DNA of 64,000 nucleotides, taken from the NCBI GenBank assembly GCA_050261515.1, contig JBLNDJ010000023.1:31167-95166 (forward strand), written 5' to 3'. The stretch's first letter is position 1. Each line of letters starts with the position of its first letter. Shown here piece by piece: positions 16,848 to 25,201 of this stretch. The DNA comes from JBLNDJ01 sp050261515 (GTDB lineage Bacteria; Acidobacteriota; Terriglobia; Bryobacterales; Bryobacteraceae). Position numbers and translations under genes: made by a program. Below the pieces are notes generated by a model. It was not told the origin of the DNA. It searched no databases and worked only from the letters and a program-made list of their open reading frames with translations.

Positions 16848-17726
16848 ATGTACAACGCTTTCTTCGGCTTCAAGGAAAGTCCTTTCAACCTAACTCCTGA
16901 TCCCGCATTTCTTTATCGCAGCCAGCAACACGAAGAGGCTCTTGCCAACCTTATTTACGGCGTGCAGAGCCGGAAGGGGTTCGTGGTCCTCACAGGGGAG
17001 GTGGGGACGGGCAAGACCACGATGCTCGAGTGCTTGCAGGATTTCCTGTCGGCGCACCAGATCGATTTCGCTTACCTGTTCAACTCACGGCTTACCGTCG
17101 AACAGTTCTTCGAGATGATTGCCTACGACCTGGATCTGCGGTGCGCGCGGACGTCGAAGACCGAGGTCCTGATCGCGCTGAACCAGTTGCTGATTCAGAA
17201 CGCGAACGAGGGGCGCACGACGACGTTGATCGTGGACGAGGCCCACAACCTCGAATGGGACGTGCTCGAGGAGATACGGCTGCTGGGGAACCTGGAGAAC
17301 CGGCGCGGGAAGCTGCTGCAAATCGTGCTGGCGGGGCAGCCGGAGTTCGACAGGAAGCTGGACGCGCCGAGCCTGCGGCAGTTGAAGCAGAGGATCGCGC
17401 TGCGGTGTATGCTGCAACCGTTCCGCGCGCAGGAGACGGTGGCGTACGTGGAAACGCGGCTGGCGAAGGTGGGGATGCCAAACCAGACGGTGTTTCCGCC
17501 GGAGGTGCTCGAGCAGATCCACGTGCGGTCGCAGGGGATCCCGAGGCTGATCAACGCGATTTGCGACAACGTGCTGCTGACTTCGTTCGCCATGGAGAAG
17601 AAGGCGGCGACGGTGGAGATCGTGGACGAGGTGTCGGACGATATGCGGCTCGAGTGGCCGGGACGCAGGGAGCGGGTGCCACAGGGAGCCGAAGGGACCG
17701 GGCCGTCGCTGTTTTCGCAGAAGTAA
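16848..17726 (+). CDS. ExeA/GspA-type AAA ATPase
   Basis: A 292-residue ATPase starting MYNAFFGFKESPFNLTPDPA, the hallmark of ExeA-like proteins. Walker A is GEVGTGKTTM (about 51-60), Walker B is TLIVDEAHNL (about 127-136), followed by a sensor-like LAGQPEFDRKL and an arginine-rich lid (QGIPRLINAICDNVLL). In type II secretion ExeA helps secretin insertion; related ATPases accompany EPS loci. Here it has no peptidoglycan-binding C-terminus and no secretion partner nearby, so its client is unknown. It has its own upstream region of about 130 bp. Confidence 0.9.
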   Translation: MYNAFFGFKESPFNLTPDPAFLYRSQQHEEALANLIYGVQSRKGFVVLTGEVGTGKTTMLECLQDFLSAHQIDFAYLFNSRLTVEQFFEMIAYDLDLRCARTSKTEVLIALNQLLIQNANEGRTTTLIVDEAHNLEWDVLEEIRLLGNLENRRGKLLQIVLAGQPEFDRKLDAPSLRQLKQRIALRCMLQPFRAQETVAYVETRLAKVGMPNQTVFPPEVLEQIHVRSQGIPRLINAICDNVLLTSFAMEKKAATVEIVDEVSDDMRLEWPGRRERVPQGAEGTGPSLFSQK

Positions 17727-17731
17727 AACTC

Positions 17732-17791
17732 ACCGCAGAGACGCAGAGGACGCAGTGAAAACCTTTATGAGTATTTCTCTGCGTTCTCTGC
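17732..17791. repeat. Inverted-repeat element (CGCAGAGACGCAGAGGA family), copy 1
   Basis: The left arm at 17732-17760 (ACCGCAGAGACGCAGAGG and on) and the right arm at 17774-17791 (TTTCTCTGCGTTCTCTGC) form an imperfect inverted repeat 5 bp after the ExeA stop codon. The left arm agrees with that of the element at 27252-27322 at 28 of 29 positions. Confidence 0.75.
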
Positions 17792-17879
17792 CTCAAGGCC
17801 GCGGAGCGGCCGGGCGGTGAAGTTGTGAAGATTAACAGAACCACGTTGCGGTTGGATTAACCGCTTCGTATCATTGAAT

Positions 17880-19334
17880 ATGATTGTCGAGAACATCCCC
17901 GAAGGTTTGACCTTCGACGACGTCCTCCTTTTACCCGCCCGCAGTAACGTACTTCCCGCCCAGGCCGATACAAGGACTTGCCTGAGCCGTACGATCGGGT
18001 TGAACATCCCGATCGTCAGCGCCGCCATGGACACCGTAACCGAATCGCGGCTTGCGATTGCGCTTGCCCGAGAAGGCGGTATCGGCATCATCCATCGCAA
18101 TATGTCGATCGAGCGGCAGGCCGAGGAAGTGGACCGCGTGAAGCGGAGTGAGAGTGGGATGATCGTCGATCCGGTCACGATGAGGCCGGAGCAGAGAATC
18201 TATGAGGCGCTCGAGGTGATGAAGCGCTACCGCATCTCGGGCGTGCCCGTGACGCGGAACGGAAAGCTGGTCGGCATCCTCACGAACCGGGACCTGCGGT
18301 TCGAGACCAACCACGACCAGGCCATCGAGGACGTGATGACGAAGGAGAATCTCATCACGGTTCCGGTGGGCACGACGCTCGAAGAGGCCGAGCACATCCT
18401 GCACCAGCACCGCGTGGAAAAACTGCTGGTGGTGGACGATAACTATATTCTCAAGGGCCTGATCACCGTCAAGGACATACAGAAGAAGGTCAAGTACCCC
18501 GATGCGGCGAAGGACTCGCAGGGCAGGCTGCGCGTGGGCGCGGCGATCGGGGCAGGCAAGGATTACCTGGAGCGCGCGCAGGAACTGGTAAAGGCCAAGG
18601 CCGATGTGCTGGCGGTCGATACGGCGCACGGGCACAGCGAACGGGTGCTCGAGGTGATCAAGACCGTGAAGAGGAAGATGCCCGAGGTGCAGTTGATCGC
18701 GGGCAACGTGGCGACCTACGAGGGCGCGCGGGATTTGATCGCGCTCGGGGCCGATGGGATCAAGGTCGGGATCGGGCCGGGGTCGATTTGCACAACGCGC
18801 GTGGTTTCGGGCGCGGGGGTTCCGCAGATCACGGCGATCGCCGAGTGTGCGCGGGCGGCGAAGGAGGCGGGGGTTCCGCTGATCGCCGACGGCGGCATCA
18901 AGTTTTCGGGCGACGTGACGAAGGCGATCGCGGCGGGCGCGGACTGCGTCATGATCGGCAGCCTGCTTGCGGGAACGGACGAAAGTCCCGGCGAGACGAT
19001 TCTTTTCCAGGGCCGCACCTTCAAGAGCTATCGCGGGATGGGCTCGACGAGCGCGATGCAGGTGGCAAGCGCGGACCGCTACGGGCAGGAATCGAACGCG
19101 AAGCTGGTGCCGGAGGGCATCGAGGGGCGCGTGCCTTCGAAGGGGCCGCTGGCGGAGCTGGTGTTCCAGCTTGTGGGCGGGCTCAAGAGCGGCATGGGGT
19201 ATTGCGGGGCGGCGACCATTCGGGAATTGCAGGAGCGGGCGCGGTTCCTGCGGATCAGCGCGGCGGGGCTGCGAGAGAGCCACGTGCACGATGTGATTAT
19301 TACGAAGGAAGCGCCGAACTACAGGTTGGAGTAG
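17880..19334 (+). CDS. guaB: IMP dehydrogenase
   Basis: A 484-residue enzyme converting IMP to XMP with NAD+, the first committed step of GMP synthesis. It contains the N-terminal LTFDDVLLLPARS signature, two CBS domains (about 95-205, including VMTKENLITVPVGTTLEEA), the catalytic loop GPGSICTTRVV with active-site Cys304, the phosphate-binding ADGGIKFSGD, and the flap region YRGMGSTSAM. The length is normal for bacterial GuaB. The ATG at 17880 gives the standard N-terminus; a TTG lies 6 bp upstream. No strong ribosome binding site is visible. guaA is not in the window. Confidence 0.97.
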   Translation: MIVENIPEGLTFDDVLLLPARSNVLPAQADTRTCLSRTIGLNIPIVSAAMDTVTESRLAIALAREGGIGIIHRNMSIERQAEEVDRVKRSESGMIVDPVTMRPEQRIYEALEVMKRYRISGVPVTRNGKLVGILTNRDLRFETNHDQAIEDVMTKENLITVPVGTTLEEAEHILHQHRVEKLLVVDDNYILKGLITVKDIQKKVKYPDAAKDSQGRLRVGAAIGAGKDYLERAQELVKAKADVLAVDTAHGHSERVLEVIKTVKRKMPEVQLIAGNVATYEGARDLIALGADGIKVGIGPGSICTTRVVSGAGVPQITAIAECARAAKEAGVPLIADGGIKFSGDVTKAIAAGADCVMIGSLLAGTDESPGETILFQGRTFKSYRGMGSTSAMQVASADRYGQESNAKLVPEGIEGRVPSKGPLAELVFQLVGGLKSGMGYCGAATIRELQERARFLRISAAGLRESHVHDVIITKEAPNYRLE

Positions 19335-19361
19335 GGCCGGCGGCGCGGCCGGTTCAAGAAG

Positions 19362-19409
19362 GGGAGAGTGACCTCTTTCTGCGGAAAAAGGTGACTGTCC
19401 CCTTTTTTT
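19362..19409 (+). terminator. Hairpin plus T-run after guaB, REP-like (ACTGTCCC family)
   Basis: Arms at 19362-19379 and 19384-19401 pair at 15 of 18 positions around a TGCG loop, followed by seven T residues (19403-19409). This fits a factor-independent terminator for guaB. The arm word GGGACAGT and the word TTTCTGCG are shared with the larger palindrome at 34159-34237, which suggests a REP family co-opted as a terminator. Confidence 0.7.
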
Positions 19410-19450
19410 GCGGCTTGACTTGCTGTTGCCGGTGAGCTAGTTGTTCGAAC

Positions 19451-21076
19451 ATGCGGTTTCTGGTTGCAGTGGTGGTGTGCGCGTTCGTTCCGCTGGGCGG
19501 GCAGCAGACTCCCACGGACGAGAAGAAACTGTGCAGGCTCGAGGGGCGCACCGTCAACTCGGTGACGGGGGAGGCGGTGCGGAAGGTGAAGCTGGAACTG
19601 CGGCGGCGGGTCCAGGAGTCTTCCCCTTCCTGGAGCGCGACGTCGGACGCCGAGGGTAAGTTTGCGTTCGAAAAGGTGGAGCCGGGCACTTACCTGCTCG
19701 GCGCGGAGAAGACCGGGTATCTCCAGTTGACGTACGGCGCGACCAGTATGCGGTCCGGCGGAACTCCGCTGACGCTCGCTCCAGGCCAGCAGATGAAGGA
19801 CCTACAGTTCAAGCTGATTCCGCAGGGCGTGATCACGGGGAAGGTGCTCGATGAAGACGGCGAACCCGTCTCGGGGGGCACGCAGATCACTGTCTTGCAG
19901 CAGAGAGGACGGGGCGGAAAGCCTGAGTTTATTGCCGGCGAATCCGCCAACGATCTTGGGGAGTTTCGCCTCGCCAATCTTTCCCCGGGCCGTTACTTCG
20001 TGTGCGCGCAGACGTGGTCCTACGGCCGGGAGGTACCCGCGAAGGACGAGCCCGAGGAGGGGTTCGTGCCCACGTTTTACCCTGGCGTCACCGACCAGGC
20101 GGGCGCGTCGGCGGTGGAGGTGAGGGCTGGACAGGAGGCTTCCGGAATCAACATCACGCTGCGAAGGGCGCGCCTCTACCGGGTGTCGGGAAAGCTGGCC
20201 GGGCTGGCGTCCGGGCAGTCGACCAGGAACATGAATATCAGCCTCACCCCGCGAAACCGCGGCGGCACGACGATGTTTTTCGGGGGCAGCAGCGGTCGGG
20301 TGAAGCCGGACGGCACGTTCGATATCGGGCATGTGCGGCCGGGCTCTTACCTGCTCTCCGCGATGGTGCGCGCGGACATGATGCCGCAGACCATCGGGCG
20401 CATGCCGGTGGAAGTGGGCGACAGCAATGTGAAGGACCTGGTGGTGACGCTTTTCGAGCCGCTGCGGATTTCCGGCTCCGTGCGCGTCGAGGGCGATGGG
20501 AAGGCGAGCCCCGACGGGATGAGAGTCATGATGCTGCAGGCGGACCAGGAGCCCGTCTGGAGCCGGCCCGGTATGGTGGGGCCGGACGGCGCATTCAAGA
20601 TCGACGGCATCGCGCCGGACAAGTATTTCCTGAACGCGTTCAGTCTCCCCGAGGGCACGTACCTGAAATCGGCGCGCGCCGGCAAGCAGGAAGTGCTCGA
20701 CGAGGGCCTGGACCTGACCGAAGCGCAGGGCGCCGTTTCGCTCGAGTTGACGCTGGGCACGAAGCCGGGGGCGGTGGAAGGAATGGTGCGCGAGAACACG
20801 AAGCCCGTTCCGGGAAGTTACGTGGAGTTGCGTCCCGATCCCCCGCGCCCCGCGGCGCGCTACCTGCGCAAGAGCGGGTCGGCCGACCAGAACGGGCATT
20901 TCACGATCAAGGATGTCGCTCCAGGCAAGTACAGCGCGTACGCGTGGCGCGAGAATCCCGGGTTCGACTTCCTTCAGGACGCGGAGGCGCTGAAGGAGGT
21001 GGAGGGGAAAGCCGTGAAGGTTACGGTCGAGGAGGGGCGCAGCGCGGCGGCGGACTTGACTCCTTTGCCGAATTGA
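19451..21076 (+). CDS. Exported carboxypeptidase-regulatory-domain protein
   Basis: A 541-residue exported protein with a signal peptide (MRFLVAVVVCAFVPLGG) and about five repeated beta-sandwich domains of the CarboxypepD_reg/SpaA-like type. The recurring pattern is GKF-F-KVEPGTYLLGAEK, GEFRLANLSPGRYFVCA, GTFDIGHVRPGSYLLSA, GAFKIDGIAPDKYFLNA and GHFTIKDVAPGKYSAYA, at roughly 90-100 residue spacing. Such proteins are numerous in Solibacter-like genomes and probably bind proteins or glycans outside the cell; no catalytic residues are visible. Its 3' end overlaps the convergent glycosyltransferase-methyltransferase gene by 56 bp. Confidence 0.82.
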   Translation: MRFLVAVVVCAFVPLGGQQTPTDEKKLCRLEGRTVNSVTGEAVRKVKLELRRRVQESSPSWSATSDAEGKFAFEKVEPGTYLLGAEKTGYLQLTYGATSMRSGGTPLTLAPGQQMKDLQFKLIPQGVITGKVLDEDGEPVSGGTQITVLQQRGRGGKPEFIAGESANDLGEFRLANLSPGRYFVCAQTWSYGREVPAKDEPEEGFVPTFYPGVTDQAGASAVEVRAGQEASGINITLRRARLYRVSGKLAGLASGQSTRNMNISLTPRNRGGTTMFFGGSSGRVKPDGTFDIGHVRPGSYLLSAMVRADMMPQTIGRMPVEVGDSNVKDLVVTLFEPLRISGSVRVEGDGKASPDGMRVMMLQADQEPVWSRPGMVGPDGAFKIDGIAPDKYFLNAFSLPEGTYLKSARAGKQEVLDEGLDLTEAQGAVSLELTLGTKPGAVEGMVRENTKPVPGSYVELRPDPPRPAARYLRKSGSADQNGHFTIKDVAPGKYSAYAWRENPGFDFLQDAEALKEVEGKAVKVTVEEGRSAAADLTPLPN

Positions 21077-22529
21077 GCAGCGACTCGAGCGACGGCTTCG
21101 GTTCGATCACGAGATAAATCTGGTAGGAGAAGAGGCCCTTCGCAATTTTGATCGCGAGGCGGTTGAGGGCGAACAGGGCGCGGGCCGGCGCGCCGTTGCC
21201 GAGCGCGAGCGCGAAGGGGCCGGGGACACCGCGCTCTTCGACGATGCGGAAACCGCCCTGCTCGAACAGGCGGCGGAGCGAGGCGAAGGTGAACAGGCGG
21301 GTGTGGGTGAGGTCGAGGATTCCGCGCTTGCCGTAGTTGAACTGGCCGGCCAGGAGCATCAGGCGGACGATCAGGAAGGCGACGTTGCCGGTGCTGACGA
21401 TGAGGCGGGTCTTCGGCGCGAGCGCGAGGGCGCGGCGGAGATCGTCCACGAGGCGCTCGGGCGAGGAGAGGTGCTCGATGACGTCGAGCAGCAGGACGTA
21501 GTCGAACTGCCGCAGGTCGGCGGCGGGAAGTCCCTGGTTGAGGTCCTGCAAGAGGAACTCGTCCACGGCCTCGGGGTCCGCGAGCGGAAACGCGTCGCTC
21601 CCGGTGACGCGGCAGTTCTTCCGCTTGCGCAGAAGAGCGGCCATGTATCCTCCCGCGCAGCCCAGGTCGAGCACGCGCGCGCCGGCGGGGACTCGTTCGA
21701 GCGTGAGCGTGTGGGGGCTCTCGAAGTCGAGCTTGAGCTCGTAGTGGGAGTTGGCCTGGCCGGCGGGGGCGCAGTCGAATTTGCGGTCGTAGAAGATGTT
21801 GGCTTCCTGGAGCCTGGCGCGCACGACGGCTTTGACGACGTTCCACGCGTATCCCATACCGTTCACGCGGCAGATCTCTCCGCCGTAGTAAGTCGGGATG
21901 GGCAGCTCGAGAATGCGCGCGCGGGCAATGACGAGTTGGATGATGATCTCGGTGTCGAAGTGGAAGCCGGGGGAGTTCAGGTCGAACGGGATTTGCCGGA
22001 GCGCTTCAACGGAGTAGACGCGGTAGCCGGAGTGGAATTCGGTGAGGCGCGTGCGGAGCAGGCGGTTCTCGATGTACGTGAGGATCCTGTTGCCCGCGTA
22101 CTTGTAGAGCGGCATGCCCCCGCGCAGGGCGCCGGCAGGCGTCATCATGCGCGAGCCGAAGACGGCGTCGGCGCGGCGCTCGCGGAGCGGCTCGAGCAGG
22201 TCGCCGAGGCATTCGGGCGCGTACTGGCCGTCGCCGTGGAGCAGCGCGACGAAGTCGAATCCCTTTTGGATCGCGTAGTGGTAGCCGATTTTCTGATTGC
22301 CGCCGTAGCCCTGGTTGACGGGGTTGTAGAGCACGGTGAGCGGGAACGGCAGGTCGATTTCGGCGCGGGAAGCGGCGAAGGTATTGTCCTTCGAGGAATC
22401 GTCGATGACGAGGCACTCGAGGTCGTAGCGATCGCACAAGGCCGGCGGGATGCGGCGCAGGACGGAGCCGATGGTCTTTTCGGCCTCGTAGGCGACGACG
22501 AAGATCAGGACTCTGGGTTTGCCCGGCAC
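21021..22529 (-). CDS. Glycosyltransferase family 2 / SAM-dependent methyltransferase fusion
   Basis: A 502-residue two-domain protein. Residues about 1-235 are a GT2 (dolichol-phosphate-mannose-synthase-like) domain with FVVAYEAEKTIGSVLRRIP, LVIDDSSKDNT, NQGYGGNQKIGYHYA and LHGDGQYAPE (nucleotide and metal binding). Residues about 275-420 are a class I methyltransferase with motif I VLDLGCAGGYMAALL and the VLLLDVIEHLSSPE segment. A hydrophobic stretch near the C-terminus may touch the membrane. Probably involved in lipid-linked sugar or surface-glycan modification. It follows the small membrane protein and the symporter by 6 bp and overlaps the convergent exported protein gene. Confidence 0.88.
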   Translation of the reverse strand: MPGKPRVLIFVVAYEAEKTIGSVLRRIPPALCDRYDLECLVIDDSSKDNTFAASRAEIDLPFPLTVLYNPVNQGYGGNQKIGYHYAIQKGFDFVALLHGDGQYAPECLGDLLEPLRERRADAVFGSRMMTPAGALRGGMPLYKYAGNRILTYIENRLLRTRLTEFHSGYRVYSVEALRQIPFDLNSPGFHFDTEIIIQLVIARARILELPIPTYYGGEICRVNGMGYAWNVVKAVVRARLQEANIFYDRKFDCAPAGQANSHYELKLDFESPHTLTLERVPAGARVLDLGCAGGYMAALLRKRKNCRVTGSDAFPLADPEAVDEFLLQDLNQGLPAADLRQFDYVLLLDVIEHLSSPERLVDDLRRALALAPKTRLIVSTGNVAFLIVRLMLLAGQFNYGKRGILDLTHTRLFTFASLRRLFEQGGFRIVEERGVPGPFALALGNGAPARALFALNRLAIKIAKGLFSYQIYLVIEPKPSLESLLNSAKESSPPPRCAPPRP

Positions 22530-22535
22530 AGGGCG

Positions 22536-22757
22536 CTATTCTTTTCCGGTTTTCCCGGGGCGGAAGGCCCAGGTGTAGATCGCGCCTAGCACGACCAGCA
22601 GCGCGCCCCACCAGATCTGCGGGTGCAGGTTCGCGAGCACGGTCACGTGCTCGGGCGGGTGGTAGAGGTCGTAGATCCCCGAGACGAGAATCATGACGCC
22701 GTAGATGAGGAGCAGCGCTCCGACAAACAGCCAGATGGAGATGACCTTATCTTTCAT
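22536..22757 (-). CDS. Small two-helix membrane protein
   Basis: A 73-residue protein with two hydrophobic segments (about 7-27, IWLFVGALLLIYGVMILVSG, and about 46-64, QIWWGALLVVLGAIYTWAF) and a basic C-terminus. It sits 9 bp after the sodium symporter gene and 6 bp before the glycosyltransferase-methyltransferase gene. Small proteins like this often travel with SSS symporters and may be accessory subunits; that is inference from position. Confidence 0.75.
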   Translation of the reverse strand: MKDKVISIWLFVGALLLIYGVMILVSGIYDLYHPPEHVTVLANLHPQIWWGALLVVLGAIYTWAFRPGKTGKE

Positions 22758-22766
22758 GGCGCGTTC

Positions 22767-24479
22767 CTACCAAAAGATCACTTGCAGAACCAGGAACACA
22801 ACCGCGACAACGGATGCCCAGAACACGGGCCGCTTATAGAACGGCAGGTGCTGCTCGGAGGGCAGCTCGGTGCAGCCGTAGACCAGGCCGGCGAGTTCGC
22901 GCTCGGGCTTCGGTTTCGTGAGGTAGCTCACGGCGACGGTGACGATCACGCAGATCAGCCAGGACCACAGCGCGCGGTACATGTTTTCAGCCATGTCCTT
23001 GGCTTGCGTGGAGAGCGCGATGTACTTGAGCGCGGCGGGGTCGAGCTTCACCCAGGCCCACATGGCGACCGAGGCCACGGTTCCGGTGAGCAGTCCCCAG
23101 AATCCGGCGGCGGGCGTGGCGCGCTTCCAGAGCATGCCGAGCAGCACGGTGCCGAACAGCGGCGCGATGAAGAAGCTGAACAGGGCCTGCACGTAGTCCA
23201 TGATGCTGAGGAACTGCATCACGAGGTACGCGGTGCCGATCGACACGAGCACGCCGAGAACGGTGCACCAGCGGCCCATGCGGACATAGTGGGCGTCCGG
23301 AGCGTCCTTCTTCAGGAAGGCACGGTAGATGTCGTAGGTCCAGACGGTGGCGAAGGCGCTGACGTTGCCAGCCATTCCGCTCATGAAGCCCGCGATAAGG
23401 GCCGTGATTCCGAGGCCGAGCAGGCCGGGGCCGCAGTAGCGCGCGAGCATCAGCGGCAGCACTTCGTTGTAGCTGTGGCCGCCGGTGGCGACGGCTTGCG
23501 CTTCGCCGGTGAGCTTAACGGGGAGCACGGCGAGCGCGAGCAGGCCGGGCAGGATCACGATGAACGGCACGGCCATCTTGAACACGGAGCCGATGATTGG
23601 GGCCATTTTCGCGGCACGCAGGTCCTTGGCGGAAAGCACGCGCTGGACGACGAGGAAGTCCGTGGTCCAGTAGCCGAAGGAGATGACCCAACCGAGGCCG
23701 AGGACGATGCCGGTCCAGTGGATGCCCATGGGGTTATCGCCGAAGGAGCCCATGGTGCGCCAGAGGTGCGTGTAGTCCGTGCCGGCGAGCTCGTGCGCGA
23801 TGCGCGCCTGGAGGCCGCCCCAGCCGCCCGCTTCGATCAGGCCGAGAATGGGGATGAGCAGCGCGCCGAGCCAGATCAGGACGAATTGCAGCACTTCGTT
23901 GAAGATCGCCGAGCGCAGGCCGCCGAGGGCGACGTAGATCGCGACGGTGAGGGAAGAGACCCAGATGGAGAAGTGGATGTCCCAGCCGAGGACGACTTTC
24001 ATGACCAGCGCCATGGAATACATGTTGATGCCGCTCATCAGGACGGTCATGAAGCCGAAGGAGATGGCAGAGAGAGCGCGGCTCGGCTCGCCGAAGCGGA
24101 GTTGAAGGTAGCCGGGGACCGAGTGGGTCTTCGAGATGTAGTAGAAGGGCATCATCACGACGCCGAGGAAGAGCATGGCGGGGATGGCGCCGACCCAATA
24201 CCAGTGCGTGGCTAGGATGCCGTACTGGTAGGCGGCGGCGGCCCAGCCCATCAGTTCGAGGGCGCCGAGGTTGGCCGAGACGAAGCTGAGGCCCGCGATC
24301 CAGGCTGTCATTTCGCGGCCCGCGAGGAAGAAGTCCTCGCCGGTTTCGGCTTTGCCTTTCAGGTAGAAGCCGATGGCGAGGACGGCGACGAAGTAGATGG
24401 CGATGATAGCGACGTCCACGCCGCTGAGCGAAAGGAGCTTCGCGGGGCCGGCGACCAGGAGTGCGGGGATATGAGCCAC
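22767..24479 (-). CDS. Sodium:solute symporter (SSS family, SGLT-like)
   Basis: A 570-residue protein with about fourteen membrane segments. SSS family features include FFLAGREMTAWIAGLSFVSA near residue 50, the YHxS-like region SVPGYLQLRFGEPSRALSA, ALGGLRSAIFNEVLQFVLI, and GYWTTDFLVVQRVLSAKDLR, which resembles sodium/glucose and galactose cotransporters. A sugar substrate is plausible given the nearby GH42 and GH20 genes but is not proven. The gene heads an operon with a small membrane protein and a glycosyltransferase fusion, and diverges from the DUF6883 gene over 84 bp. Confidence 0.92.
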   Translation of the reverse strand: MAHIPALLVAGPAKLLSLSGVDVAIIAIYFVAVLAIGFYLKGKAETGEDFFLAGREMTAWIAGLSFVSANLGALELMGWAAAAYQYGILATHWYWVGAIPAMLFLGVVMMPFYYISKTHSVPGYLQLRFGEPSRALSAISFGFMTVLMSGINMYSMALVMKVVLGWDIHFSIWVSSLTVAIYVALGGLRSAIFNEVLQFVLIWLGALLIPILGLIEAGGWGGLQARIAHELAGTDYTHLWRTMGSFGDNPMGIHWTGIVLGLGWVISFGYWTTDFLVVQRVLSAKDLRAAKMAPIIGSVFKMAVPFIVILPGLLALAVLPVKLTGEAQAVATGGHSYNEVLPLMLARYCGPGLLGLGITALIAGFMSGMAGNVSAFATVWTYDIYRAFLKKDAPDAHYVRMGRWCTVLGVLVSIGTAYLVMQFLSIMDYVQALFSFFIAPLFGTVLLGMLWKRATPAAGFWGLLTGTVASVAMWAWVKLDPAALKYIALSTQAKDMAENMYRALWSWLICVIVTVAVSYLTKPKPERELAGLVYGCTELPSEQHLPFYKRPVFWASVVAVVFLVLQVIFW

Positions 24480-24563
24480 GTTGGAAGATTATATCGAGGT
24501 TGGGACGCCAGGCGGCGGGCCGTGGCGCCGCCAGCCATCAGCAACCAGTAGGATAGGTGATTC

Positions 24564-24894
24564 ATGAAGCTGCCCGATGGCGAGCGTGCCATTGTCGATA
24601 TCAGGAAACTGCTGGACTATTGCCTCAACCCGCAGCATCCGCGCGGCCGGAACAAGGCGCGCGTATTCGCCGCAATCGGACTACATGAATCCGATGCCGA
24701 AGAACTGAGAGCGGCAATCCTCTCGGCTGCTCGGGACGCTGAGGCGGAGTTGGGCGCCGCGAGCGTCTATGGGCAACGCTACGTCGTTGATTTCGACCTG
24801 TTCCGTAACGGACGAGCGGTTCGAATTCGCAGCACTTGGATTGTGGCGACCCGAGGTTGGGTTGCCACAGCTTACAAGTTGTTATGTATTATGA
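24564..24894 (+). pseudogene. DUF6883 gene interrupted by a +1 frameshift
   Basis: The frame from the ATG at 24564 gives MKLPDGERAIVDIRKLLDYC followed by LNPQHPRGRNKARVFAAIG and YGQRYVVDFDLF, the DUF6883 pattern. After RSTWIV (about 24845) the zero frame loses similarity. The +1 frame instead continues RPEVGLPQLTSCYVL and a TGA at 24892-24894, which is the expected DUF6883 C-terminus. Removing one G from the GG at 24845-24846 restores an intact gene of about 109 residues. As it stands, the frame runs on into the next gene and makes a 187-residue fusion. A true mutation and a sequencing error look the same here. Function of DUF6883 is unknown. Confidence 0.75.
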
Positions 24895-25127
24895 ACAGGC
24901 TCATTGGCATGGCTGACATTGAGATGCACTCGGTCGTCGCGCTGCTCGAAGATCTGCCCGAGCAGGGGCTGGTGCGCGGGCAGGTGGGGACGGTCGTCGA
25001 GAGTTGGGCTCCCGGCGTCTACGAGGTGGAGTTCGCGGACGAAAGCGGAAAAGCATTTGCCATGGCGGCACTCAGAGCGGAACAGGTGATTCGACTCCAT
25101 TACGAACCGGCGGATCGGGCAGCCTGA
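24891..25127 (+). CDS. DUF4926 protein
   Basis: A 78-residue protein starting at the ATG at 24891, which overlaps the restored stop of the DUF6883 gene as ATGA. The segment MHSVVALLEDLPEQGLVRGQ and GTVVESWAPGVYEVEF then RAEQVIRLHYEP match DUF4926, a small beta-barrel family of unknown role often encoded directly after DUF6883. The pairing and ATGA overlap suggest a coupled two-gene unit. Because of the upstream frameshift the same frame is also reached from 24564, so the protein could be produced alone or as a fusion. Confidence 0.75.
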   Translation: MNRLIGMADIEMHSVVALLEDLPEQGLVRGQVGTVVESWAPGVYEVEFADESGKAFAMAALRAEQVIRLHYEPADRAA

Positions 25128-25134
25128 CGGCTGC

Positions 25135-25186
25135 CGCCAGGCCGGCCGGGGGGCCGCTGGGGGACCAGGGGGTCCGCCCTCCTGGA
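25135..25186. repeat. REP-like GC-rich palindrome (GGACC/GGTCC type)
   Basis: Nested inverted repeats (GGACC with GGTCC around a G-run; GGCCGGCC) fill the gap between DUF4926 and the GH42 gene. The reverse complement carries a CCCTGGTCC core followed by GGCC-rich sequence, like the stretch at 51804-51851, suggesting one dispersed family. Confidence 0.55.
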
Positions 25187-25201
25187 CTACAATCAACGTC
25201 T

